Shown piece by piece: positions 37,388 through 50,580 of a DNA stretch of 64,000 nucleotides. A model generated the notes under the pieces. It saw only the letters and a program-made list of their open reading frames with translations. It was not told the origin of the DNA and made no database searches. This stretch comes from Paragordius varius (taxonomy: Eukaryota; Nematomorpha): contig OZ176053.1 in assembly GCA_964247055.1 (NCBI GenBank), forward strand, positions 1,054,001 through 1,118,000, in the 5' to 3' direction. Positions within the stretch are counted from its first letter, which is position 1. Each line of letters starts with the position of its first letter. Made by a program: the position numbers and the translations under genes.

Positions 37388-37520
37388 TTGTTTATTTACT
37401 TTGGTGGTTGTTTGCACTAATTGACGCAATTCGATTAAATAAACAATGACAAAGTCTTTAGCTCACCAAAAACAAATCAAACCGGTTTATATCCGGTCCT
37501 TATTTGATGGCTATAAAAGG
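37388..37520 (+). promoter_or_regulatory. Promoter module of array gene 4
   Basis: Forkhead-like TTGTTTATTTAC, palindrome 37481-37497, TATAAAAGG 37512-37520, 103 bp before the ATG. Confidence 0.75.
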
Positions 37521-37614
37521 GCGGGTTTTTCTACGAAATTCATAAACATTTTTTATCGACTTTTCCCTGAAAATAAACACTACCGAATTCCTAAAACTAC
37601 TAACCCTGTCTACA

Positions 37615-38312
37615 ATGTACAAACAAATCCATATTATCTTAACGCTTTGCATCGCCTTATTTGCAAGTAAATCCGTTATAACCAAATTAATTTTAAACTT
37701 ACCAAATATACCCAATATAGTTGCGCACTATATTTTTTATCCTTTAAATTTATATTTCTTTTTACGAATATGAAGGTTTTTCAATGGCATGCAAATTCAA
37801 CAATCAAAATATTCGGCCTGACAGATCTATCATTCTACGATCAGAAATATCAAACAAACATGTTTTCACGGATTGTGCGGATATGACAATAAAATTCAAC
37901 ATTCAACCTAAATTAAACGGTAAACAAGAGTTTTTTAAAAAAACAAAAATAATACCCATAGAATGTCGCATTTATATTGAATAAAATAATTGTTTAATAA
38001 TACTTTAGTGATTAGTGAAATAAGCACAAACACACGCACAGATCACATCTCAACAGAAATTCCAAGTTCTGGTGGCTCGCCAGTCATTATGACTGACCAA
38101 GCTATTGAATATAGAGTGGCCCCTGGCTATGCTGGCCCCATTACTGTAACGGTAAGTTTTTGTAAATATTTTTTAGAAAGAGATGTTTCGTTTTATTGAA
38201 TAATACATTAATGCACTTTAAATCAATATTTTTATAATGTATTTATGATTTTGTATAGTATGGCCGAGATCGATTATTCATCCCTACTGTAGTTTCGCCA
38301 AGAAGGAAGTAA
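37615..38312 (+). CDS. Array gene 4: secreted 130-residue protein, four exons
   Basis: Exons 37615-37666, 37776-37919, 38009-38151 and 38259-38312, with GT-AG splice sites intact. Copy-specific changes: SFSMACKF after the signal peptide, VISEIS, TDHIS, and a C terminus PRRK in place of PRRN. The VISEIS/TDHIS combination is shared only with gene 5, which agrees with the shared truncated hAT in units 4 and 5. Confidence 0.85.
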
Positions 38313-39027
38313 AATCAAATAATGAAGAATCTGTTTTTATTAATGTATATAAACACTCATGTATATATTCTGTTTATAAATTAAAAATAAATTATTTATT
38401 TTATATTCAATTATGATTTTTGGATGAAACGATTTTAGATGCAGGCAAACAAATATATATATCGTTAGAAAATTAAAAAATAACCTGGAAAGCTTTGAGG
38501 CTACATTTGGCCAGCCACTTGATTTTATTCATGTTAAACCCTGCTGCTTATTTCAGTCGTGTTTTAGAGCTTGTCACAATTTTAGACTCTATAAATTAAT
38601 AAATATATTTTTTATCTAACATAGGAGGACAATGTTTGATAATTAAAAATCAACTTACAAACAGTTGGTTATTTAAAAAATTATGTCTCGAAATGTCATT
38701 GTGTACAAAAAAATATAAATGTTATAAAGTGTCTAATGATTTTTATGGAATCAAACCTAATTTATTATATTACACTAGACAAAAAATATTTTCTGCTATT
38801 CGAGTTTTAGCCTTTTCTGATGTTTACTTTCATTTTAAGTAAATCCGAATAAAAATTAATGATTCTGCCTAAGATTTATTTGTATTTCTGTTTTTTTATG
38901 ATTTTGGGCCCCTTATCAATATTTTAATAAAAAATATAATTTTTTAAAATAAACAGCAAATGCCTATTTTTATTTATTGTTCGAAAGAGGAATAAAAACT
39001 CTATTTCATACTATATCTTACATCTAT

Positions 39028-40866
39028 AATTACCCTATCACCATATTGATACTTATAGTATTTCTTTAACACATAAACGAATTTTCGATTATTTTAATAT
39101 TAACTTATTTTTTTTAGATTTGGTAGTTTTAATTTTTTACCCAATTCGAAATGCAGAAAAATTTCCCTAAATTAAAATAATTTCAAAATTTTGGCACACG
39201 TTGTTTGTGTTTCTGTATTCTATTTTATTTTTTATTTTGAAATTTTTATTGCATTCTTTTGTATTTAAGCAAGCCTTTCACCCAAACTTGCATATACATA
39301 TTCTTTTCATAGCTATCCTGCCTCATTTTTTATAACTCAATACCATAAAATATTTTTCAAATCAACATCATTAAATTTTAACTTGTTTTTTTATAGCGTA
39401 ATTGAAATTATTCGAATTTTGAAAAAAAAATTCATAATATTTAATCATAAATTTGAAGGATGACATCTAATGCTAAAAAAACGTAAATTATCCGTTGAAA
39501 ATCGCCCTTTAAAAAAGAATGGTTAGTAAAATTCTTTGTCGTTTAGAATAAAAATGTTGGTACCTGCCTTATATGTAAGGACAACATTATAAAAAAATAC
39601 AATATTTGAAAGAATTTTACAATCCATTTTTCTCATAAATTACCAGAAAATCACGAGGAAAAACGATAAATATAAAAAGATTAAGGTATTATACCAGAAA
39701 GAAAAATCTATTATGTCTATATCTTTCTCCCAGGAAAAAGTTGTATAATTGCCTTCGTATGAAATTCGTTATATTTTAGGAAAAAATATCAAACCCTTTA
39801 CTGATTCCCAACTAAAAGAATGTCTAATAAATGGTTGCACTTTTTTATTTGATAAATTCCATATACAAATCATGAGGCAAATTAAAAAACTTCAACTTTC
39901 TGTAACATGTGCTCTACGCATTGAAGATATGTCTAAATATACTTTTAATTATTGGCTCTGAAAAATTGCGAATACTTATTAGTGACATATGGTGGGTTTT
40001 ATTAGCCTACCTTTGCGACATTACTTATAAACTTTTTTAATACGTCGTCAAGGAAGCAAAATAACCTGATTTGCTAATGAAATATCTTTTAAAAATTAAT
40101 AATATAAACTAAATTTTATAAATTAAACACTCCTTTATCCAACAATTAAAACGATTTATAAAGAAAATCTGGAATTTACCGCGGAGATTAATTTAATAAT
40201 AGATGATCTAACATTTTTATCTAATGAGATAAAATTCAGATTTCAAAAATTAAGATATATTAAAAATTGCTTAAAACTCGTTAAAAATCCATGGCAATGG
40301 ATATATTCAATTAAACAACTTAAGTATTTCGGTTTTGATCAGGCGCATATCATTGAAGACTTCGTAGGTTAAAATTCCAATTTGGATATTTAAAGAGAAT
40401 CCTAGAGAAGAAAGATATGTAGAGTTTTGGCAAGATGTGCCAAATAAATATGAAAATATAAAAAAAGTGCTCAAGTTATCCTAACTCTTTTTCCCTCAAC
40501 TTACACGCGGTCATATAAAAAAATAAAATATGTCAAGAATACATACAGAAACCGCTTAACCGATGATCATATGGACGACGTATTAAGATTGGCCTGTCAT
40601 GAGGCGAAACCAAATTTGTCAAAAAATATTGGTTAATATCGAAATAAAAATTGTCATCAAAATATTTTAATTTTTTAAACTAAATGGTAAACCAGTTTTT
40701 TGATGGATTCATGTGCGATCCGCAAAAAAAATTGTGCCGATTTAGAGTATAAATATGTGCATATGTGTTAAATAGCTATGGAATATTTGCCATTATAAGG
40801 TTCATGGCACTCGAAAAAAAAATATATTTTATTTGGCCCGTCAATTTTTTTTGGTGAGTACCACTG
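39028..40866 (+). mobile_element. hAT descendant of copy C, left end lost and internally deleted (unit 4)
   Basis: It sits at the same site as copy C. The right end is intact (GGTGAGTACCACTG at 40853-40866, then ATGCAGAC). The left ~60 bp including the terminal repeat are gone, with the same junction as in unit 5. About 565 bp are missing relative to the unit 5 copy. A 70-codon frame with KPFTDSQLKECLINGCTFLF survives at 39749-39961. The element cannot transpose with one end. Confidence 0.85.
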
Positions 40867-41096
40867 ATGCAGACTGAAACGACAAACCCGCTAAGCGAGA
40901 GCGTTCTTGTCAATAAATATATTTTTAAAACCAATGGACAAAAATAGCCCAAACTTTGTTAAGATGGCCATTTCCAAAATCCATTTTAGTTTTATTGATA
41001 TTACCATTTCATCGATATTAAATATTTTCTTTTAAAGAGTTTTAATTATAAAATTACAAAGACTATAAATAAAGTATAAAGCATTCTTGATATTTT

Positions 41097-41381
41097 ACAT
41101 TAAAAATTCAAATTATGCGGACAAAATAAATATAAAGACAAATATTTTTATAAAAGACAACCAACCATACTTTTTAAACTTTAATGTTTCCCATATAAGC
41201 TATTTAGTTACTGTTGTAAATTATGTAACTTATTGTGTTAGTATTATATCTATATTTCACACTTTGTTAATTTAAACAACAAGTTATATAGGTATAAATC
41301 TAGATTTAAAAAGCATGGTTGTCTATTAGAAAAAAATATTTGCCTTTATATTACAACGTTTTGTCCGTATATTTTTACTGT
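41097..41381. mobile_element. Palindromic MITE in unit 4
   Basis: Same family and unit position as in units 2, 3, 5 and 6. Confidence 0.8.
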
Positions 41382-42217
41382 ATAACCATATGTAATAAAT
41401 GAAGCTTAATTCCAATCTATGATTAGGAATTAATTTAGCGCGCACCGAGTTGCATTCTAACTATTAATGTTTGCTTAAGAAACAAATATTTTTGTAGCGC
41501 TGTTTAATTCCACTGTTTCCCGTAAAATATCATACGGCACACCGTAAAAAGGAATTTTATGTTAATATTTTATATATTAGTTCTTTGCTATGCAAGCCTA
41601 TGAATATATAACATATAATTTGGTCGATAAATTATTAATTATCGTTTTTGACAAAAACAAAAATTGGAAGTTAAAATTTTGTTCCTAGCGCATAATTATA
41701 ATACGATTCATAAAACATTTATTAATAAATTCAAAAACGAAATTGTTTTATAGTTTAACTTCTAGTTATAATTCAATATCTATTTGTGGTTACACAATAT
41801 TAATAAGCAACTAATATTTTATCGAGCTATTTTTCCATTTATTATTTGAACCGAATTTATAATGAAGTTGGTTGATTGTTAAGCGCCCATATTAATGAGC
41901 ACTGCATGATTGGTAGAAGGAATTGAATATAGATAATATAATTATAATTTGGAAATTTGTTATAAGCGATTTCTAAAAAATCAAAAGAATTGAAAATTAA
42001 TCCATGAGTAAGTAGGTTTTTTGAAGCTTTGTGCGTTTAATGATAAATAATTAAACGCTCTTTAAAATTTAGGAGCACTTTATTAATATTAAAAAAAAAT
42101 ATCTAATGAAAATCAAATATTTACGACAATCATCCAATAATACATATTAAACAAACTATTTTACCTTGATTTGTGGGTAGCATAGTTGGGGTTTATAATT
42201 TTAACTATCAATTTTAC

Positions 42218-42350
42218 TTGTTTATTTACTTTGCTGGTTGTCTGCACTAATTGACGCAATTCGATTAAATAAACAATGACAAAGTCTTTAGCTCACCAAA
42301 AACAAATCAAACCGGTTTATATCCGGTCCTTATTTGAAGGCTATAAAAGG
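42218..42350 (+). promoter_or_regulatory. Promoter module of array gene 5
   Basis: Forkhead-like TTGTTTATTTAC, palindrome 42311-42327, TATAAAAGG 42342-42350, 102 bp before the ATG. Confidence 0.75.
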
Positions 42351-42443
42351 GCGGGTTTTTCTACGAAATTCATAAACATTTTTTATCAACTTTTCCCTGA
42401 AATAAACACTACCGAATTCCTAAAACTACTAACCCTGTCTACA

Positions 42444-43141
42444 ATGTACAAACAAATCCATATTATCTTAACGCTTTGTATTGCCTTATTTGCAAGTAAA
42501 TCCGTTATAACCAAATTAATTTTAAACTTAACAAATATACCCAATATAATTGCACACTATATTTTTTATCCATTAAATTTATATTTCTTTTTACGAATAT
42601 GAAGGTTTGTCAATGGCATGCAGATTTAACAATCAAAATATTCGGCCTGACAGATCCATCATTCTACGATCAGAAATATCAAACAAACATGTTTTCACGG
42701 ATTGTGCGGATATGACAATAAAATTCAATATTCAACCTAAATTAAACGGTAAACAAGAGTTTTTTAAAAAAACAAAAATAATACCCATAGAATGTCGCAT
42801 TTATATTGAATAAAATAATTGTTTGATAATACTTAAGTGATTAGTGAAATAAGCACAAACACACGCACAGATCACATCTCAACAGAAATTCCAAGTTCTG
42901 GTGGTTCGCCGGTCATTATGACTGACCAAGCTATTGAATATAGAGTGGCCCCTGGCTATGCTGGCCCCATTACTGTAACGGTAAGTTTTTGTAAATATTT
43001 TTTAGAAAGAGATGTTTCGTTTTATTGAATAATACATTATGGCACTTTAAATCAATATTTTTATAATGTATTTTAAATTTTGTATAGTATGGCCGAGATC
43101 GATTATTCATCCCTACTGTAGTTTCGCCAAGAAGGAATTAA
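42444..43141 (+). CDS. Array gene 5: secreted 130-residue protein, four exons
   Basis: Exons 42444-42495, 42605-42748, 42838-42980 and 43088-43141. The exon 3 acceptor is ACTTAAG rather than ACTTTAG, still AG. The protein is ACRFNN type with VISEIS and TDHIS as in gene 4. Signal peptide, two mature Cys and stop codon are intact. This unit has taken the most insertions downstream but none in the gene. Confidence 0.85.
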
Positions 43142-43851
43142 AATCAAATAATGAAGAATCTGTTTTTATTAATGTATATAAACACTCATGTATATATTCT
43201 GTTTATAAATTAAAAATAAATTATTTATTTTATATTCAATTATGATTTTTGGATGAAACGATTTTAGATGCAGGCAAACAAATATATACATCGTTAGAAA
43301 ATAAAAAAATAACTTGGAAAGCTTTGAGGCTACATTTGGCCAGCCACTTGATTTTATTCATGTTAAACCCTGCTGCTTATTTCAGTCGTGTTTTAGAGCT
43401 TGTCACAATTTTAGACTCTATAAATTAATAAATATATTTTTTATCTAACATAGGAGGACAATGTTTGAATTAAAAATCAACTTACAAACAGTTGGTTATT
43501 TTAAAAATTATGTCTCGAAATGTCATTGTGTACAAAAAAATATAAATGTTATAAAGTGTCTAATGATTTTTATGGAATCAAACCTAATTTATTATATTAC
43601 ACTAGACAAAAAATATTTTCTATTCGAGTTTTAGCCTTTTCTGATGTTTACTTTCATTTTAAGTAAATCCAAATAAAAATTTATGATTCTGCCTAAGATT
43701 TATTTGTATTTCTGTTTTTTTATGATTTTGGGCCCCTTATCAATATTTTAATAAAAATTATAATTTTTTAAAATAAACAGCAAATGCCTATTTTTATTTA
43801 TTGTTCGAAAGAGTAATAAAAACTCTATTTCATACTATATCTTACATCTAT

Positions 43852-46257
43852 AATTACCCTATCACCATATTGATACTTATAGTATTTTTTTAACACATAA
43901 ACGAATTTTCGATTATTTTAATATTAATTTATTTTTTTTAGATTTGGTAGTTTTAATTTTTTACCCAATTCGAAATGCAGAAAAATTTCCCTAAATTAAA
44001 ATAATTTCAAAATTTTGGCACACGTTGTTTGTGTTTCTGTATTCTATTTTATTTTTTATTTTGAAATTTTTATTGCATTCTTTTGTATTTAAGCAAGCCT
44101 TTCACCCAAACTTGCATATACATATTCTTTTCATAGCTATCGTGCCTCATTTTTTATAACTCAATACCATAAAATATTTTTCAAATCAACATCATTAAAT
44201 TTTAACTTGTTTTTTTATAGCGTAATTGAAATTATTCGAATTTTGAAAAAAAAATTCATAATATTTAATCATAAATTTAAAGGATGACATCTAATGCTAA
44301 AAAAAACGTAAATTATCCGTTGAAAATCGCCCTTTAAAAAAGAATGGTTAGTAAAATTCTTTGTCGTTTAGAATAAAAATGTTGGTACCTGCCTTATATG
44401 TAAGGACAACATTATAAAAAAATACAATATTTGAAAGAATTTTACAATCCATTTTTCTCATAAATTACCAGAAAATCACGAGGAAAAACGATAAATATAA
44501 AAAAATTAAGGTATTATACCAGAAAGAAAAATCTATTATGTCTATATCTTTCTCCCAGGAAAAAGTTGTATAATTGCCTTCGTATGAAATTCGTTATATT
44601 TTAGGAAAAAATATCAAACCCTTTACTGATTCCCAACTAAAAGAATGTCTAATAAATGGTTGCACTTTTTTATTTGATAAATTCCATATACAAATCATGA
44701 GGCAAATTAAAAAACTTCAACTTTCTGTAACATGTGCTCTACGCATTGAAGATATGTCTAAATATACTTTTAATTATTGGCTCTGAAAAACTGCGAATAC
44801 TTTAGTAGCTATTGATTCTAGCACTGATATTAGTACAACACCTCCGCTCTTCGTAAGATTTTGCAACGACAACATAATCAACGAATATTTAAATTTTTTA
44901 CCAATGAATAATACCACAAAAGGAAGGGAATTTCTCGAAATAATTAAGACTTTTTTCGATAATATGGTATATCTATGAAAAATTGGTTTCGATCTGCACA
45001 GATGGTTGTCCCTCTATGATTGGAATAACCAAAGGATTTATTCCTCTTTTGAAAACAAATATAATTTACAAAATATTTTATCCTTTCACTGCTTTATTCA
45101 TCAAACTTGGTTTCGCGTTTAAAAGATGAATCACTCAATTCAGTAATTTAAACGGTTGTGGATATAGTTACCCACATCCGTGGCAGAGAATTCAACCGCC
45201 GTAAATTCAAAACCCTTCTGAAAGATATCCACAGTGAGGTTGATTATATTCTTTCGTACACCGCTGTGAGATGGCTAAACCTTAGCACCGTATTAAATAG
45301 ATTTTTGTTTTAAGACATGAAATTCTATTATTTCTAAAAGATAACAGAAAGTTGGACGAGGAAATTATTAGTGACATATGGTGGGTTTTATTAGCCTACC
45401 TTTGCGACATTACTTATAAACTTTTTTAATACGTCGTCAAGGAAGCAAAATAACCTGATTTGCTAATGAAATATCTTTTAAAAATTAATAATATAAACTA
45501 AATTTTATAAATTAAACACTCCTATATCCAACAATTAAAACGATTTATAAAGAAAATCTGGAATTTACCGCGGAGATTAATTTAATAATAGATCATCTAA
45601 CATTTTTATCTAATGAGATATAATTCAGATTTCAAAAATTAAGATATATTAAAAATTGCTTAAAACTCGTTAAAAATCCATGGCAATGGATATATTCAAT
45701 TAAACAACTTAAGCATTTCGGTTTTGATCAGGCGCATATCATTGAAGACTTCGTAGGTTAAAATTCCAATTTGGATATTTAAAGAGAATCCTAGAGAAGA
45801 AAGATATGTAGAGTTTTGGCAAGATGTGCCAAATAAATATGAAAATATAAAAAAAGTGCTCAAGTTATCCTAATTCTTTTTCCCTCAACTTAAACGCGGT
45901 CATATTAAAAAATAAAATATGTCAAGAATACATACAGAAACCGCTTAACCGATGATCATATGGACGACGTATTAAGATTGGCCTGTCATGAGGCGAAACC
46001 AAATTTGTCAAAAAATATTGGTTAATATCGAAATAAAAATTGTCATCAAAATATTTTAATTTTTTAAACTAAATGGTAAACCAGTTTTTAGCTGGATTCA
46101 CGTGCGATCCGCAAAAAATTTATTGTGCCGATTTAGAGTATAAATATGTGCATATGTGTTAAATAGCTATGGAATATTTGCCATTATAAGGTTCATGGCA
46201 CTCGAAAAAAAAATATTTTTTATTTGGCCCGTCAATTTTTTTTGGTGAGTACCACTG
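43852..46257 (+). mobile_element. hAT descendant of copy C with lost left end (unit 5)
   Basis: It has the same left truncation as in unit 4 (CATCTATAATTACCCTATCA junction) and an intact right end followed by ATGTAGAC. It retains the ~565-bp internal block missing in unit 4, so the left loss came first and the internal loss later. The SYEIRYILGK...KECLING frame survives at 44574-44786. Confidence 0.85.
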
Positions 46258-46923
46258 ATGTAGACTGAAACGACAAACCCGCTAAGCGAGAGCGTTCTTG
46301 TCAATAAATATATTTTTAAAACCAATGAACAAAAATAGCCCAAACTTTGTTAAGATGGCCATTTCCAAAATCCATTTTAGTTTTATTGATATTACCATTT
46401 CATTGTAATATTTTCTTTAAAAGAGTTTTAATTATTAAATTACAAAGACTATAAATAAAGTGTAAAGCATTCTTGATCTTTTACATTAAAAATTCAAATT
46501 ATGCGGACAAAATAAATAAAAAGACAAATATTTTTTTTAAAGACAACCAACCATACTTTTTAAACTTTAATGTTTCCCATATAAGCTATTTAGTTACTGT
46601 TGTAAAATATGTAACTTATTGTGTTAGTATTATATCTATATTTCACACTTTGTTAATTTAAACATAAGGTGACCAGATTTTTTGAAGGAAAAAGCGGGAC
46701 AAATCTGAGAAAAGGGGGGGGGGGGGTCATTAAGGGGAACAACCAAAAATTTTTATACAAAAAATTTATTGTAATAATTATTTATTTATAATACAAATAC
46801 ATTATAAATATAAAAAATTTGTACCTTACAGGTTGTTTGTACCTTATTCAATAAATTTACATGTGCACGAACAAAGGGTGAAGTGATAGTAATATTCTAG
46901 AAAAAAATAATAAAGACGAAATC

Positions 46924-47663
46924 ATCACAAAGTGCGCTGGGTGATGCAAAAAGCAGCACAAAAAATATTTTTAACAATTTAGCGAATAATCTTAATCAAA
47001 ACATTATTGGTAGATACACAACGCTATTCTAACAGCTACTGATTTGTTACCCCTGGATGTGGAAAATATAGATGTTAAAATGCTTGGATATTGTCGAACT
47101 GTTGGTTAGCTCTTTTGCCAGCGATTGAAATATTTATAAAAATGTGATCTCCTAGAATCCTATTTTTTATCACAGGACAAAGGTCAAAATTCCAAGTCAA
47201 AAAAGGTTAGAAAATAATTTTATACCATTACCTAATCGTTATAAAGCATCCAGAAAAACAAGGCTCAATGAATAGCCAGAATATAAGAATGTTTTATACA
47301 AACAGAAACTATTATTTGGAAGACAAGACGGTGCACAATGATACTTTTTTTTGCAGTCTCATTACAAAATAAATATATTGAATGAAAACTTACATTATGA
47401 ACAACAGAAAAAAATACGTAGGATAGAAATGGTTAAAATAATCCTTTTTAAACAAATTATGTTCCATACAATAATATTTTTATAGTAGAATTTGCATTAA
47501 CTTTACCAGAACCACTACTATTGAACGCGTTTTTCCACAGTAAATTAAGTAAGGACACGGAATCAAATTTAAATGTTAGATAAAAGCTATTTTATGGGTT
47601 CAAATATAATTTGACAAATTAAGAAGACTTATACAATATTTTAAGTAATTTTGTTTATTTTTT
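46924..47663 (+). repeat. Inverted, degenerate second copy of the transposase C-terminal half
   Basis: On the plus strand this stretch carries blocks that are reverse-complement matches to the minus-strand gene of the same element. Examples are CAACGCTATTCTAACAGCT against 48740-48760, GGATATTGTCGAACTGTTGG against ~48590, and a CGCGTTTTTCCACAGTAAAT block (47526) against ~47867-47886. It is far more decayed than the minus-strand gene. The two lie tail to tail. Confidence 0.75.
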
Positions 47664-49584
47664 AACATAAAAACTTTATAAATATAAGAAAATATTTTAT
47701 TCTTTGGTATATTTTTTGTTTGAGTGAATGCGTTTTAGCAGATTGTCATCATTTTTTAAAATATTGTACAAGTTTTCACAAGAATTTGTCAAATTATATT
47801 TGACAGATAAAACGGCCTTTAAAGTTTCAACATTTAAATTTGATGTTTCCGATGTCCACACCTGATTTACTGTGGAAAAAACGCGCTCAGTAGCAGCGTT
47901 TGTTCCAGGTAAAGATAGTGCGAATTCCACAAATTTTTAAACTATTATTGTATGTATTCAAAATGTTGAAATATTTCCAACCATTTCTTTTCTACTGTAT
48001 ATTTTTCTTTTGTCCATAATTTAAGTTTTTCATTATTAATATATCTTTTAACTAATGATTCTTCAAAGATCATTTTCTGAAAGATTACTTTTTGAGAATT
48101 TTTGGGAACAGATATAATCAAATGATTTTTGAACATCGCACCAATTAAATTCTGATTTTAATGTTATCCAATGAAAATGATCAATTTCATTGAATTACGT
48201 CGTCCAGTCTTCCAAATAATTTTTACAGTTTGTATAAAACATTTAATATGGTACAGGATATCTTGGCGATTTATTAAGCCTTGTTTTTCTAAATTATTTA
48301 TTATATTGCGGATAATTATTGGTATAAAATTATTTTCTAACCGTTCTTGACATTGAAATTTTAGGTTAGTGACTTCATTGGCTAATTCGATTGCCGAAAT
48401 TTTGTCACCTTCTATAAATTTAACATTTTGAAAGAGAGAAGCTTGATTATTAAGAATTCTAACCATATTTTTGAAGAATCAGTTTCAAAAAACTTTTTTA
48501 AAGTTGTAGGACATTTGTCCTGTAAAATTTTTTAAAGGATCATACATTTTTAAAATTCTTTCGATAGCTGGTATAAAAGCTAACCAACGAGTTTTACAAT
48601 ATCCAAGGATTTTTTGATATTGAACTTCTACATTTCACAGAATTCTTTAAGCGTTTCAACACGTACTGTGTAGATATGAAATAGGAATATATTTTAACAA
48701 CTACATTTTCCACATCTAGGGGTAACAAATCAGCAGCTGTTAGAATAGCGTTGTGTATTATATGCGCTGCACATCCAACGCCAATAATGTATGATTAAGA
48801 TTATCTGTTAATTTATGAAAAATATTTTTTGTTCCCTCCTTGCTTTTCCACCAAAGTTCGTATTGGTGTTGTCAGCGCAATATGCGATAATTTTGTCTTT
48901 TAAATTATTTTTTTCTAGAATATGCATTATTGAAGTAAATATTATTTCGGAGTTTTCACCGGGTAAAGAAATTAAATCTAAAATTTTATTTTTACTCCGG
49001 TTTCTGAATCAAAATATCTTATTAAAGTGGGAAATAATATTGTTTCATGGTGATTTGATGCATTAGAGTATAGGGATAAGAAATTATTTTTAGCAAATCT
49101 TTTTGTATTTCAGAAAATGCATGTGGCGAAAGGACATTGCACACAATGGCTTCAGCCTTTTTACGGGCACATGTAAATTTTTTATGGAATAACGTGCGAA
49201 TAACCTGTGAGGTACAGTCCATAGATCTAAAGGAATGATTGTGATTAACGGCGTGAAAAGATAACACGCCCTCAGTTAGTGCCAAATTCTTTTCTTCCTC
49301 TCCAAAAGCGGTTTTTCGAAAAAAAATCGCTCATTTTATAAGATGATGCCGCCATATCTAAACATTTTTTATGTTTGTGTTTTTCCATATGCTTTGTAAT
49401 ATCATGCTTGCCCCATGTGATAGGGTGAATTCCCCTCGCATATAAGACATTTAACAGATGATTCATATTTCGTTTTTTTGATAAAAGGAAAATTCATTAA
49501 TTCATCGTTGAATTTACAACCTCGTTTTGTGCTCATTTTTATAAACTACTATTAGTACAATACCTTAATTTTCTGGAATAAATG

Positions 49585-49770
49585 TGTAAGGTACCGATTT
49601 GTGGTATCAATTTGTCTTTTAAGCTCCCGATTTGTGGTATTAATTTGGCTTTTTAATAATGTTAAGTGATAAAACTAAAATTTTAACATAGTAAATATTA
49701 TATTACCTTAATTTTCTGAAATAAACGTGTAAGCTACCGATTTGTGGTATTAATTTGTCTTTTTAATAAT
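49585..49770. repeat. Three short copies of a ~30-bp repeat inside the BED-finger hAT
   Basis: The block CCGATTTGTGGTATTAATTT (with TGTCTTTT) occurs three times, two of them paired with an upstream CCTTAATTTTCTG block. It lies between the BED finger start and the right end of the transposon. Confidence 0.7.
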
Positions 49771-50580
49771 TATGACAGTAGTAGTAGGAAGCAAAGTGTA
49801 TATTCATATAGTATAAATTCGAAAAAAATAAATATTTTTAATTTAAAAATAAAAAATTTTAATTTAAAATTGAATAGATTTTAAAGATATATAATGATAA
49901 AAAATTTAAACGGATAAAAAAAATTTATTTGTTTTAAAAAAAAATTTTTTTTTATATAATCGTGAAAAAGCGGGACATTTTAAATTGTAGCGGGAAGCGG
50001 GACAAAGTGTGAAAAAGCGGGACTGTCCCGCCAAAAGCGGGACGTCTGGTCACCTTATTTAAACAACAAGTTATATAGGTATAAATCTAGATTTAAAAAA
50101 CATGGTTGTCTATTAGAAAAAAATATTTGCCTTTATATTACAACGTTTTGTCCGTTTATTTTTACTGTATAACCATATGTAATAAATGAAGCTTTATTCC
50201 AATCTATGATTAGGAACATTTAATTTAGCGCGCACCGAGTTGCATTCTAAATATTAATGTTTGCTTAAGAAACAAATATTTTTGGAGCGCTGTTTTATTC
50301 CACTGTTTCCCGTAAAATATCATATGACACACCGTAAAAAGGAATTAATATTTTATATATTGGTTCTTTGCTATGCAAGCCTATGATATATAACATATAA
50401 TTTGGTCGATAAAATATTAATTATCGTTTTTGACAAAAACAAAAATTGGGAGTTAAAATGTTGTTAGCGCATTTGACTAATTATAATACGATTCATAAAA
50501 CATTAATGTTAAAAGATTTCGAAAACGAAATTGTTTTATAGTTTAACTTCTAGTTATAATTCAATGTCTATTTGTGGTTA

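Larger units (their letters stand above)
46664..50056 (-). mobile_element. BED-finger hAT transposon (3.4 kb), transposase on minus strand
   Basis: The inverted ends AAGGTGACCAGA and TCTGGTCACCTT, the subterminal AAAGCGGGAC blocks and the 8-bp target duplication ATTTAAAC (46656-46663 and 50057-50064) define it. The left boundary is uncertain by 2 bp. Minus-strand transposase pieces in order: a BED zinc finger (KCLIC at about 49430, then HDITKHMEKHKHK; ~49340-49540, with one frame change inside); FHAVNHNHSFRSMDCTSQVI and ARKKAEAIVCNVLSPHAF (49022-49285); a middle part (48164-48466); and the hAT C-terminal dimerisation region EFALSLPGTNAATERVFSTV to the stop (47697-47930). This fits ZBED5-like hAT transposases. 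Frame changes between pieces make it inactive, although the C-terminal part is well kept. Intact terminal repeats mean it could in principle still be mobilised by a relative. Confidence 0.9.
46483..50168. mobile_element. Palindromic MITE in unit 5, split by a BED-finger hAT
   Basis: The left part is 46483-46663 and the right part 50065-50168, each matching the MITE of units 2-4 and 6. The interruption is the hAT at 46664-50056. Confidence 0.85.

Noticed and set aside
42276-42602. A 108-codon frame running from the upstream promoter (MTKSLAHQKQ...) into the signal peptide of array genes
   Set aside because: It starts upstream of the TATA box, so that part should not be in the mRNA, and it continues into intron 1. 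The start at MYKQIH, about 100 bp after the TATA box, gives a proper signal peptide and is kept in all copies.
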